Source of the DNA: an uncultured Oscillospiraceae bacterium
GTDB lineage: Bacteria > Bacillota_A > Clostridia > Oscillospirales > Acutalibacteraceae
Length of the DNA: 64,000 bases
NCBI GenBank assembly: GCA_910589395.1
Contig: CAJUTL010000009.1
Coordinates: 21,863-85,862 of the forward strand
Direction: 5' to 3'
The notes under the pieces are model-generated. The model searched no databases. It saw only the letters and a list, made by a program, of their open reading frames with translations, and was not told where the DNA came from. Position 1 is the stretch's first letter. Each line of letters begins with the position of its first letter. A program made the position numbers and the translations under genes. Shown piece by piece: positions 44,874 to 53,166 of the stretch.

Positions 44874-45332
44874 ATGAGCAGCTCTACTACCATCAGCACG
44901 GTTGATAATATTACCCTTGTCACCTTACAGGGATTTCCCGCCAACGCGAATTCCATTGCCAAGATCTTTGATGCGATCTCCCGCTATGAGATCAATATCG
45001 ATATGATCTCCATGGCTCCTACTCATGGGGCCTTGACCGGGCTTTCCTTTACGATTTCCGATCAGGATCTCATTGATATTCTTTCCTTTGTTTCCGCACT
45101 GAAAAAGGAAACAAAGGTCAATGTGATCGTCAGCAGTGTGAATCACAAAATTTCCGTATACGACCCCATTATGAAAAACACACCCGGCATTGCCGCCAAG
45201 GTGTTTAACGCCATTCAGGAAACAGACGCCGATATTCGGTTGATCACCACTTCAGAAGTGGAAATTTCCCTTCTGGTGACAGAAGCGGACTTTGATACCG
45301 TGTATCACGCCATTACAAAGGCCATGGCCTGA
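44874..45332 (+). CDS. Stand-alone double-ACT protein, aspartokinase regulatory-domain type
   Basis: 152 residues forming two ACT repeats (about 12-75 and 92-150). The first, ITLVTLQGFPANANSIAKIF plus the INIDMISMAPTHG strand, and the second, HTPGIAAKVF-like NTPGIAAKVFNAI and IRLITTSEVEISLLV, match the C-terminal regulatory domain of aspartokinases, which bind lysine or threonine. The kinase domain is missing. Placed last in the asd-dapA-dapB operon it could be a separate regulatory subunit for an aspartokinase encoded elsewhere (inference). Confidence 0.85.
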   Translation: MSSSTTISTVDNITLVTLQGFPANANSIAKIFDAISRYEINIDMISMAPTHGALTGLSFTISDQDLIDILSFVSALKKETKVNVIVSSVNHKISVYDPIMKNTPGIAAKVFNAIQETDADIRLITTSEVEISLLVTEADFDTVYHAITKAMA

Positions 45333-45345
45333 AAGAACAAAACAA

Positions 45346-45386
45346 AAAAGAGGAAGCTTCCGATACCGGCGGAGGCTTCCTCTTTT
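45346..45386. terminator. Terminator between the ACT gene and tyrS
   Basis: AAAAGAGGAAGCTTCC pairs with GGAGGCTTCCTCTTTT (one wobble), loop GATACCGGC region; both strands end in T runs for the converging genes. Confidence 0.85.
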
Positions 45387-45410
45387 CTATCCGTGCGTTC
45401 AGGCATTCTT

Positions 45411-46637
45411 TTATTTCAGAATGATCTTGTGGAATACCTTTTTTCCTTTTTTCAAAATAAACTGCTCTCCGGAAAGCTCCTCGGCACTGAATTCCTTCGC
45501 AATGTCTGTCACCTTTTCATCGTTGACAGACACACCGCCCTGCTGTACCAGCCTGCGTCCCTCGCCCTTGGAGGGGATCAGCCCAGCCTTCAGCATCAAA
45601 TCTAAAATTCCGATTTTCCCATCTGCCAAATCGGTTTCCGAAAGCTCTGTTGTGGGCATGTTTTCCGTGTTCCTTCCGGCACCGAACAGGGCTCTTGCCC
45701 CCTCCTGGGCCTTCTGTGCCTCCACTTCCCCATGAACCATTTTTGTCAGTTCAAAGGCAAGGATCTCCTTTGCCTCATTGAGCTTTTCCCCTTCCCAATG
45801 ATCCATTTCATTGATCTGCTCCAAGGGCAGGAAGGTGAGCACTCTCAGGAATTTGAGCACATCGGCGTCGTACACGTTGCGCCAGTACTGATAGAATTCA
45901 AAAGGCGAGGTCTTGTTGGGATCCAGCCATACAGCGTTTCCAGCGGTTTTCCCCATCTTTTTTCCATCCTTGTCGGTCAGCAGCGTAATGGTCATAGCAT
46001 GAGCGTCCTTCCCCAGCTTCCGGCGGATCAGTTCCGTGCCGCCCAACATATTGCTCCACTGGTCGTCGCCACCGAACTGCATGTTGCAGCCATACTTCTG
46101 GAACAGATGGTAGAAGTCATAGCTCTGCATGATCATGTAGTTGAACTCCAGGAAGGAAAGGCCCTTTTCCATGCGCTGCTTGTAACACTCCGCCCGCAGC
46201 ATATTGTTAACGGAGAAGCAGGCGCCAACTTCCCGGAGAAGCTCCACATAGTTCAGCTTCAAAAGCCAGTCGGCATTGTTGATCATCTGGGCCTTTCCGT
46301 CGCCAAACTCAATGAAGCTCTCCATCTGGCGCTGAAAGCAGGCGGCATTGTGATCAATGTCTTCGATGGTCAGCATTTTCCGCATATCCGTCCGTCCGCT
46401 GGGATCGCCGATCATGGTGGTTCCTCCGCCAATCAGGGCAATGGGGCGGTTTCCCGCCATCTGCAGACGCTTCATCAGCGTCAGCGCCATAAAGTGGCCG
46501 GCGGTCAGGCTGTCCGCGGTGCAGTCAAATCCGATATAGAACACAGCCTTTCCCGCATTGACCATTTTCCGGATCTCTTCCTCATTGGTGACCTGTGCGA
46601 TCAGTCCCCGGGCTTTTAATTCCTCATAAATCTCCAT
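45411..46637 (-). CDS. tyrS: Tyrosyl-tRNA synthetase
   Basis: 408 residues. Class I core: FDCTADSLTAGHFMAL (HIGH-like), tyrosine-recognition region FLEFNYMIMQSYDFYHLF, GGDDQWSNMLGG, and DGKKMGKTAGNAVW for KMSKS. The last ~70 residues are the S4-like RNA-binding domain (RLVQQGGVSVNDEKV). Second gene after the T-box; the acetyltransferase gene lies between leader and tyrS. Confidence 0.97.
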   Translation of the reverse strand: MEIYEELKARGLIAQVTNEEEIRKMVNAGKAVFYIGFDCTADSLTAGHFMALTLMKRLQMAGNRPIALIGGGTTMIGDPSGRTDMRKMLTIEDIDHNAACFQRQMESFIEFGDGKAQMINNADWLLKLNYVELLREVGACFSVNNMLRAECYKQRMEKGLSFLEFNYMIMQSYDFYHLFQKYGCNMQFGGDDQWSNMLGGTELIRRKLGKDAHAMTITLLTDKDGKKMGKTAGNAVWLDPNKTSPFEFYQYWRNVYDADVLKFLRVLTFLPLEQINEMDHWEGEKLNEAKEILAFELTKMVHGEVEAQKAQEGARALFGAGRNTENMPTTELSETDLADGKIGILDLMLKAGLIPSKGEGRRLVQQGGVSVNDEKVTDIAKEFSAEELSGEQFILKKGKKVFHKIILK

Positions 46638-46658
46638 GGTTTCTTCGTCCTTTCTCCT

Positions 46659-47123
46659 TTAAAGATGTTTTTCCAGAAAAACCAGATCCATACCCGCCTT
46701 GATCCGATCCTCTTTTCCCGTTTGACAATACCCCAGCTTCTCATAAAAATGGATCAGCTTGGGCTCCTGCTTGATCGTGTCCAGGCTCCAGCTTTTTGCC
46801 TGGGGATACAGCTTTTCCATTTCTCTGACGGCCTGTTGGGCATAACCGTTGCCCTGATATTCCGGTAAAACGGAAATGGGAGATAGCCTATATTCGCCTT
46901 CCGCCAATTGGACAACCCTCAGGGCGCCCACAGGCAGTTCTCCAAGACAGATCAGGTAATTGTCGCTGCTCTCCAGGAAGAAGCGCTGAAATTTTTCCCA
47001 GCTTTCCGCCGCGGGATTTGTGTCGTAATCCTGATACCGCTCCAAAAGCGGCAGAAACGCCCTTTTTCGCATTTCAAACAGTTCTTTTCCATGCTCCGCA
47101 CCGACCTTTTGCAAATGAATCAC
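46659..47123 (-). CDS. GNAT-family N-acetyltransferase in the tyrS transcription unit
   Basis: 154 residues from GTG 47123, seven nt after AAAGGAGG; the earlier in-frame ATGs lie within the leader terminator. Acetyl-CoA loop in VLPEYQGNGYAQQAVREMEKLY, then LIHFYEKLGYCQTGK (motif B). Substrate unknown. It is the first gene downstream of a tyrosine-type T-box, with tyrS 21 bp after its stop, so both should respond to uncharged tRNA-Tyr. Confidence 0.88.
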   Translation of the reverse strand: MIHLQKVGAEHGKELFEMRKRAFLPLLERYQDYDTNPAAESWEKFQRFFLESSDNYLICLGELPVGALRVVQLAEGEYRLSPISVLPEYQGNGYAQQAVREMEKLYPQAKSWSLDTIKQEPKLIHFYEKLGYCQTGKEDRIKAGMDLVFLEKHL

Positions 47124-47148
47124 CTCACAGCCTCCTTTCGGAAAACAG

Positions 47149-47410
47149 AAAAAGCCCTCTGCAAACATGCAGAGGGCGATCAAAACCGCGGTACCACCTC
47201 AGTTCACCGTGACCTTACAGCCACGGCCTCAACGGGCACTTCATGCCCTGACAGGATAACGGCTGTCAATCGGCTGTCCCCTACTCATTTGTTCAGGGAA
47301 GCGGCTCGGGAAAGTAACTTCAGCTCTGCCATGGTCCCGTTTTCACCGGCCGCGGGCTCTCTTTACCAATCAGAACAGCGCCTACTTTGTTCCGTCATTG
47401 CCATTGAGTG
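47149..47410 (-). promoter_or_regulatory. T-box riboswitch, probably tyrosine
   Basis: Read on the minus strand. The T-box proper GGTGGTACCGCGG is at 47198-47186, followed by the terminator GCCCTCTGC-ATGTTT-GCAGAGGGC and TTTTT (47177-47149). A candidate specifier UAC (Tyr) lies in GAAGTTACTTTCCC of stem I near 47310. It controls the acetyltransferase and tyrS genes. The sequence contains the conserved features by eye; specifier assignment is less sure. Confidence 0.9.
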
Positions 47411-47412
47411 CT

Positions 47413-47441
47413 ATTATAAAGCGGGTCTTTTCAAATGTCAA
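47413..47441 (-). promoter_or_regulatory. Consensus promoter of the T-box unit, overlapping the recN stop
   Basis: Minus strand: TTGACA (47441-47436), 17-bp spacer, TATAAT (47418-47413). The stop codon TGA of recN lies inside the -35 box. Confidence 0.92.
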
Positions 47442-49096
47442 GCCCTTTGAAGCATTTCCTCCGCCATTTTCAGTTGAAGCTCCGTAACGCTTTCACCGCC
47501 GATGATCCGGGCAAGCTCTTGCTTTCTTCCCTCAAAATCCAGGGGAAGTACGCCTGTAAAGGTCCTTCCCTGCTCCACATGCTTGCTGATTTGAAGATGA
47601 TGGTCCGCCAGCGCCGCGATCTGCGCCAGGTGAGTAATACACAGCACCTGTCGGTTTTTCGAGACCTGCTTCAGCTTCTGCCCTACCTTGTTGGCGGCCG
47701 CGCCGCTGATGCCGGTATCCACCTCGTCAAAGATCAAGGTATCTACCTTGTCCTTCCCGGAAAGCACCGTTTTGATTGCCAGCATGATGCGGGACAATTC
47801 CCCGCCGGAAGCTATTTTTGACATGGACTTCGGCGGCTCTCCCTTATTGGCGGAAACAAGAAACTGCATTTTATCGCAGCCCATGGAGTAAAGCGGAACC
47901 CGTTCTGTTTCTGTGAGAAATTCAATGCCCGGCATATTCAGGAAAGAAAGCTCCTTTTTTACCATCTCTACAAACATGCCGGAAGCCCGCTTTCTTTTTT
48001 CAGACAGCTCTTTTGCCAAAGCGATGGCTCTTTTCTTTTCCGCTTCATACTCCGCTTCCAGCTCTTCTCTGGCTTCATCGGAAAACTCGATCTCATGGAG
48101 CTCTTTTTTACAATGTTCCAGGAATTCGAGCATTTTTTCTTCCGTGTCCCCATATTTTAAGCTCAGGCGGTAGAGAAGGTCCAGACGGTCTTCGATAGCT
48201 TCCAGCTGTGCGGGATCAAAGTCTATCCCCATACTTTGCAAAGAGGATTCTACGTCTTCCAAAAGATACCCGGCGTCCCGCAGCTTTTGCGCGGGTTCTT
48301 CCGCTTCCTGCAAATATTGAGAGGCTCTTTCCAGCTCGGAAGCAGCCTGGGATAAGCCGGACAACAGGCCATCGCTGTTTTCATCTCCGATCAGCAGACC
48401 TTTGACCCGCTCCAATGCGGAGGCGATTTTCTCACTGTTATGAATAAGATCTCTCTGCTGGATAAGTTCCGCCCGCTCTCCGGGCTGTAAGGCAGCATTC
48501 TCCAGTTCCTCAATTTGATAGCGCAGCAGATCCAGCCTTCTGGCCTTTTCCCCCTCATCGGTGTGAAAAGCCTCCAGCCTTTGTTGAATACGGCGCAAAG
48601 CGTGATAGCTTTCCTGATATTTCTGAAGAAGCGTTTCCAGACCGCCGAAGCTGTCCAGATAAGTCATGTGGACCTCCGGAGACAAAAGCTCATAGCTTTC
48701 ATGCTGCCCGTGAATGCTGATGAGCCGGGGGCCCAATTCCCGGAGCATGGAAACGGTAGCGGGCATACCGTTCAGCTTACAAAGCGAACGGCCCTCCAGC
48801 CGGATCTCCCGCTGAATCAACAAGGAATCCCCTTCCTCTCTGGGAACAGAAAAGCTGTCCAGCACCTTCAGTATATCCGGATCCAGCGCGGTAAACAGAG
48901 CGGAAACAGACGCTGTTTCCGTGCCGGTGCGCACCAGCTCTTTCGAGGTGCGTTCTCCCAGTACCGCATGGATCGCGTCAATAATAATGGACTTTCCCGC
49001 GCCGGTTTCACCGGTAAGTACAGTAAAGCCGGTTTCCAGGTCAATAGAAGCCTTCTCAATGACCGCGATATTGTTGATAAAAAGTTGTGCGAGCAT
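47438..49096 (-). CDS. recN: RecN, SMC-like DNA repair ATPase
   Basis: 552 residues. N-terminal Walker A LTGETGAGKSIIIDAI; two long coiled-coil arms around residues 150-370; C-terminal signature ASGGELSRIMLAIKTVL with Walker B TLIFDEVDTGISG. It binds double-strand breaks and organises recombination. Last gene of the yfmF-recN array; no terminator follows because the next promoter starts in the stop codon. Confidence 0.96.
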   Translation of the reverse strand: MLAQLFINNIAVIEKASIDLETGFTVLTGETGAGKSIIIDAIHAVLGERTSKELVRTGTETASVSALFTALDPDILKVLDSFSVPREEGDSLLIQREIRLEGRSLCKLNGMPATVSMLRELGPRLISIHGQHESYELLSPEVHMTYLDSFGGLETLLQKYQESYHALRRIQQRLEAFHTDEGEKARRLDLLRYQIEELENAALQPGERAELIQQRDLIHNSEKIASALERVKGLLIGDENSDGLLSGLSQAASELERASQYLQEAEEPAQKLRDAGYLLEDVESSLQSMGIDFDPAQLEAIEDRLDLLYRLSLKYGDTEEKMLEFLEHCKKELHEIEFSDEAREELEAEYEAEKKRAIALAKELSEKRKRASGMFVEMVKKELSFLNMPGIEFLTETERVPLYSMGCDKMQFLVSANKGEPPKSMSKIASGGELSRIMLAIKTVLSGKDKVDTLIFDEVDTGISGAAANKVGQKLKQVSKNRQVLCITHLAQIAALADHHLQISKHVEQGRTFTGVLPLDFEGRKQELARIIGGESVTELQLKMAEEMLQRA

Positions 49097-49102
49097 GTTT
49101 GA

Positions 49103-49555
49103 TCACCTGTGTATCAATTTTCGGAATTCTTCCTGCGTTTCCAAGGCAACCGTTTCGTCCCGGCACACGATAAAGATGGTGTCGTCTCCGGCCAGGGTCC
49201 CTACAAAGTGCTGCGGATACGCCGCGTCCATTGCCGCACAAACCGCCTGGGCCATGCCGTTCATAGATTTGATCACAAGCAGGTTCTGGGCTGTCTCCAC
49301 GGAAATAACAGAGTCTGAAAACAGTGAATAAAATTTGGAGGACATGTCGCTGCTGGTATCGTTACCAGTAGAATATTTGTAATTTCCCGTGCGGGAAAGC
49401 GTTTTTACCAGGCGCAGCTCCTTAATATCCCGGGAAACCGTGGCCTGCGTTACGTCAAAGCCACTTTCTCTGAGATAATTGAGAAGCTCGTCCTGTGTGT
49501 CGATATCATGCTCCTTGATCAGTTCCAGTATTTTAGCGTGCCTTCTGGTTTTCAT
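49103..49555 (-). CDS. argR: ArgR, arginine repressor
   Basis: About 150 residues from the ATG at 49555 (MKTRRHAKI). Winged helix with TQDELLNYLRESGFDVTQATVSRDIKELRLVK (residues 18-50), and a C-terminal arginine-binding domain including AGDDTIFIVCRDE. It represses arginine synthesis with arginine as corepressor, as a hexamer. It lies 6 bp upstream of recN, a common order in Firmicutes. Confidence 0.95.
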   Translation of the reverse strand: MKTRRHAKILELIKEHDIDTQDELLNYLRESGFDVTQATVSRDIKELRLVKTLSRTGNYKYSTGNDTSSDMSSKFYSLFSDSVISVETAQNLLVIKSMNGMAQAVCAAMDAAYPQHFVGTLAGDDTIFIVCRDETVALETQEEFRKLIHR

Positions 49556-49603
49556 AGGGCCCTTCATTCCTTTCAACAGTGATTTTTGTCGCAACAAGAT
49601 CTG

Positions 49604-50440
49604 TTATCGAGTCTCAATAATTTTTTGATTCAAAATATCATAGAAATCTTTCCGGTCCAGCTTCAGAAACCTGGCAACGCGTTCAGAGCGGGAAAAGACC
49701 AGTTGATCCCCGGACCGTAAGGGGATCGGCGTTTCTCCGTCCACCATGAGAAACAGCTGATGCACATTCTCCGGAATGGAAACGGTCAGTCTGGTATCTC
49801 CCCCGAAAACAACGCTTCGATTAAACAGAGAGTGAGGACAAATGGGGGTATAGACCAAACAGTCCATATCCGGCTGTATCACCGGCCCGCCGGCAGAAAG
49901 AGAATACGCGGTGGAGCCGGTAGGAGTAGCGACAATGAAGCCGTCTGCCCGGTAATGATAGCCCCGGTTTTCGCCTAACGCCATTTGATAATCAATAATG
50001 GTGGAAAGCTCCCCGGCCACTACCGCGTCGTTCAACGCTCTGTGAAAAGTGACAGCTTCCCTGGAGATAAACTGAACCTCCAGCATCAGGCGCTTTTCTT
50101 CCCGATATTTCCCATTCAGCAAATTGAGAAGCAGTGAAAGTTCATTTCTTTCCACCCCTGCGGTAAACCCAAGAGTTCCGGCGTTGATTCCGAGAATGGG
50201 CTTATCAAAGCTTGCGGCAAGCTTCGCCGTATGGATAATGGTGCCGTCTCCGCCAATAGCAATAAACATATCGCAGGAATGCAAAGAATCCTCTGAGGAT
50301 TCTCGGTAAACACCGTTGGCATCAAAAAGGTCAGATTTTAATAAAACCTCACACCCATGGGATTCCAAAATAGCAACGGTTTCTTCTGTACAGGCCATAG
50401 CCTCTTTTTTGGTCAAATTTGGCACTACCGCAATTTTCAC
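49604..50440 (-). CDS. nadK: NAD kinase
   Basis: 278 residues. AIGGDGTIIHTAKL contains the catalytic GGDG; GINAGTLGFTAGVE and TPTGSTAYSLSAGGPVI are the NAD-binding stretches. It phosphorylates NAD to NADP in the cytoplasm. Between tlyA and argR in the array. Confidence 0.96.
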   Translation of the reverse strand: MKIAVVPNLTKKEAMACTEETVAILESHGCEVLLKSDLFDANGVYRESSEDSLHSCDMFIAIGGDGTIIHTAKLAASFDKPILGINAGTLGFTAGVERNELSLLLNLLNGKYREEKRLMLEVQFISREAVTFHRALNDAVVAGELSTIIDYQMALGENRGYHYRADGFIVATPTGSTAYSLSAGGPVIQPDMDCLVYTPICPHSLFNRSVVFGGDTRLTVSIPENVHQLFLMVDGETPIPLRSGDQLVFSRSERVARFLKLDRKDFYDILNQKIIETR

Positions 50441-50464
50441 AGATCCTGTCTCCTTTTAGGCGTT

Positions 50465-51271
50465 TTATCGATCCAATGCCAGGTGAGAACTTTCCACAAT
50501 TGACGCGGCAGAGGGCACAGAAGCTTCCTGTAAAGGCGTCTCCGTCCGCTGAAGATAGATCAGGTATTCAATATTTCCTTCCGGTCCCTTTACAGGAGAA
50601 AAAGTAAGACCTAACACGGAAAATCCATTCGATAAAGCGAAATTCCGGATCTTTTCGATCACTTCCCGGTGTACTTCACGATCACGCACCACACCCTTTT
50701 TGCCTACCTTTTCCCGCCCAGCCTCAAACTGAGGCTTGATCAGGCACACAGCGCGTCCGGATTCCGCCAGCAAAGGCCGCAGCGCGGGAAGGATCAGAGT
50801 CAGGGAAATAAAGGACACATCGACGGAAAAAAAGTCTATTTTTTCCGGAATTTCCTTTTCTGTCAGATAGCGGGCATTAGTACGCTCCAAATTGACTACC
50901 CTGTTGTCTGTGCGAAGCCGCCAGGCAAGCTGTCCATATCCCACATCTACCGCATATACTTTTTTTGCCCCGTTTTGCAGCATACAGTCTGTAAAGCCGC
51001 CGGTAGAAGCACCGATATCCATACAAACAAAGCCGGAAAGCTCCAGAGAAAACTCAGAAACAGCCTTTTCCAGCTTCAAGCCGCCCCGGCTTACATATTT
51101 CAGGCCTGTTCCGCGAAGCTCCAGAGAAATATCCTCGGGAAACAGGTCTCCCGGCTTATCCGCTTTTTGATGGTCCGCATAAACAAGGCCGGACATGATC
51201 ACCGCTTTGGCCTTTTCCCTGCTTTCCGCCAAGCCCTGCTCCACGACCAAAACATCAAGCCTCTTTTTCAG
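50465..51271 (-). CDS. tlyA: TlyA-type rRNA 2'-O-methyltransferase, CTG start
   Basis: About 268 residues. N-terminal S4 domain (RLDVLVVEQGLAESREKAKAV), then an FtsJ/RrmJ-like methyltransferase: MDIGASTGGFTDCML for SAM, FFSVDVSFISLTLILPAL, and LIKPQFEAGREKVGKKGVVRD. I choose CTG 51271 because AAGGAG lies 9 nt upstream and the frame then reads KKRLDVLVVE as in other TlyA proteins; the TTG at 51250 would cut the S4 domain. The first 17 bp overlap the end of dxs. It probably methylates cytidines of 16S/23S rRNA. Confidence 0.9.
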   Translation of the reverse strand: MKKRLDVLVVEQGLAESREKAKAVIMSGLVYADHQKADKPGDLFPEDISLELRGTGLKYVSRGGLKLEKAVSEFSLELSGFVCMDIGASTGGFTDCMLQNGAKKVYAVDVGYGQLAWRLRTDNRVVNLERTNARYLTEKEIPEKIDFFSVDVSFISLTLILPALRPLLAESGRAVCLIKPQFEAGREKVGKKGVVRDREVHREVIEKIRNFALSNGFSVLGLTFSPVKGPEGNIEYLIYLQRTETPLQEASVPSAASIVESSHLALDR

Positions 51272-53150
51272 AAATAACAGCTCCTTCCCCCATGCGATAC
51301 TCTTTTCGCACGATACCTTCGAATCCTTCCGTATTCAGCTCCAATTTTTCCAGACAGCGGAACATGGGCGCATGCTCAAGAAACGGATTTTGAATTGCCT
51401 GAAGGAAATACTTGCCCTGGAAGCCGTGTTGGCTGAGCAAAAAGGAAAAGTGCTCTCCGATCCCTCCACGGCAGACGCCCTCTTCAAAAAAGAACACCTG
51501 ACGACATGGCAGTGTCGCTTCTACGGAAGCGGGATCAATGGGAATGATCCGGTTCAGCTTGACTAGCTTCACCGGGATCCCGGAAGTCTTGAGGCGTTCC
51601 ATTGCTTCCGCCGCGAAGGAAAAAATGCGACCGTAGGTGACGATACATACAGGAGAGCCCCCGCGCTCGCCATATACCTGAAAGGTTTCGGCGGTGTCCT
51701 GAAACCAATCTGGCTTATATAGCTCCCGGCCTCTGGGATACCGAACGGCACAAAGGCCCGTTCCCTGCCGGGACAGTAAAGAAAGCTGTAAGCGAAGCTC
51801 TTCAAAAAAGGCGGGAGAATATACCGTAGTGTTTGGAACAGTCTGCAAATAAGCGGCGTCAAAGAGACCTTGGTGGGTTTTTCCGTCCTCGCCCACCACT
51901 CCGGCGCGGTCGATCGCCAGGATCACTTTAGAATTTTGAAGAGCCACATCGTGGATCAATTCGTCATAAGAACGCTGCAGAAAAGTGGAGTATACCGCAA
52001 ATACAGGCAGCATTCCTCCCGCCGCCAGACCCCCCGCAAAGGTAACGGCATGCTCTTCGGCGATCCCCACATCAAAAAAGCGTTCGGGGAACCGTTCCCG
52101 AAAGCCTGAAAGGCCGGTTCCGTCCTGCATTGCCGCGGTGATCGCGCAAAGCTTTGGGTTTTCTTCCGCTAACTGACATATGGCTTGTCCGAAAATATCA
52201 GAAAAGCTTTGGGGCTTTTCTCCTGTGCTTCCTGTGGAAACATCGAAACCGGAAAGCCCGTGATAAATACTGGGGGCCTGCTCGGCGTACTGATAGCCCT
52301 TTCCCTTATAGGTACGCACATGAAGCAGCACTGGCTTTTGAATGAGCTTTGCGCTTTCCAGAGTTTCCCGAAGCTCCCGGATATTGTGGCCGTCAAAGGG
52401 GCCGTAGTATGCGAAACCGAAATCTTCAAAAATAGTGGAATTATAAAAAAGCTTCTTTACATTCTTTTTGATATGCCTGAGAACCGCGGAAACAACTCCG
52501 CCGATCACAGGCAACTTTTTCAGGGTGCTCTCCAGATTGCTCTTTATTTTGATATAGGTGGGTTTTGTGCGGATATAGGTCAAATAGCGGGCCATAGAAC
52601 CCACGTTGCGGGAGATGGACATTTTGTTGTCGTTCAAAATGACGATGAGATTCCGATGAAGGCGTCCCGCATTATTCAAGCCCTCATAAGCAAGCCCGCC
52701 GGAAAGGGCACCGTCTCCGATCACCGCTACTGCGTAACCATCGCGTCCCTGCAAATGATTGGCTTCAGAAATCCCCAGGGCTGATGAAATGGAAGTGCTG
52801 CTGTGACCGGTAGTAAATTTATCATATTCACTCTCTTCTGTGCACGGAAAGCCGGACAAGCCCCCTTCCCGGCGAATAGAGGAAAACTGTTCATATCGTC
52901 CGGTCAGCAGCTTATAGGGGTAGCTCTGGTGGCCCACATCCCATATAATGGTATCCTGAAGGGGCTCGAAAGCCAGTGCCAGCGCCACGGTGAGCTCCAC
53001 CACACCTAAATTGGACGCCAAGTGCCCACCGTTATCCGAAACGGTTTCGATAATAACCTGACGCATTTCCTCACATAACGCCGACAATTCTTCCTCTGTA
53101 AACCCATTCAGATCCTGCGGAGCATGGATCTGATCCAACAGCTTTCCCAT
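51255..53150 (-). CDS. dxs: 1-deoxy-D-xylulose-5-phosphate synthase
   Basis: 631 residues from the ATG at 53150. Thiamine diphosphate site GDGALSGGLAYEGLNNAG, early DVGHQSYPYKLLTGR, and transketolase-like AEEHAVTFAGGLA with TYSTF-type region YSTFLQRSYDELIHD. It condenses pyruvate and glyceraldehyde-3-phosphate, the first step of the MEP isoprenoid path. It lies directly after folD; ispA and the xse genes usually found between are absent. Confidence 0.96.
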   Translation of the reverse strand: MGKLLDQIHAPQDLNGFTEEELSALCEEMRQVIIETVSDNGGHLASNLGVVELTVALALAFEPLQDTIIWDVGHQSYPYKLLTGRYEQFSSIRREGGLSGFPCTEESEYDKFTTGHSSTSISSALGISEANHLQGRDGYAVAVIGDGALSGGLAYEGLNNAGRLHRNLIVILNDNKMSISRNVGSMARYLTYIRTKPTYIKIKSNLESTLKKLPVIGGVVSAVLRHIKKNVKKLFYNSTIFEDFGFAYYGPFDGHNIRELRETLESAKLIQKPVLLHVRTYKGKGYQYAEQAPSIYHGLSGFDVSTGSTGEKPQSFSDIFGQAICQLAEENPKLCAITAAMQDGTGLSGFRERFPERFFDVGIAEEHAVTFAGGLAAGGMLPVFAVYSTFLQRSYDELIHDVALQNSKVILAIDRAGVVGEDGKTHQGLFDAAYLQTVPNTTVYSPAFFEELRLQLSLLSRQGTGLCAVRYPRGRELYKPDWFQDTAETFQVYGERGGSPVCIVTYGRIFSFAAEAMERLKTSGIPVKLVKLNRIIPIDPASVEATLPCRQVFFFEEGVCRGGIGEHFSFLLSQHGFQGKYFLQAIQNPFLEHAPMFRCLEKLELNTEGFEGIVRKEYRMGEGAVISEKEA

Positions 53151-53166
53151 AAAAAGACATCTCCCG

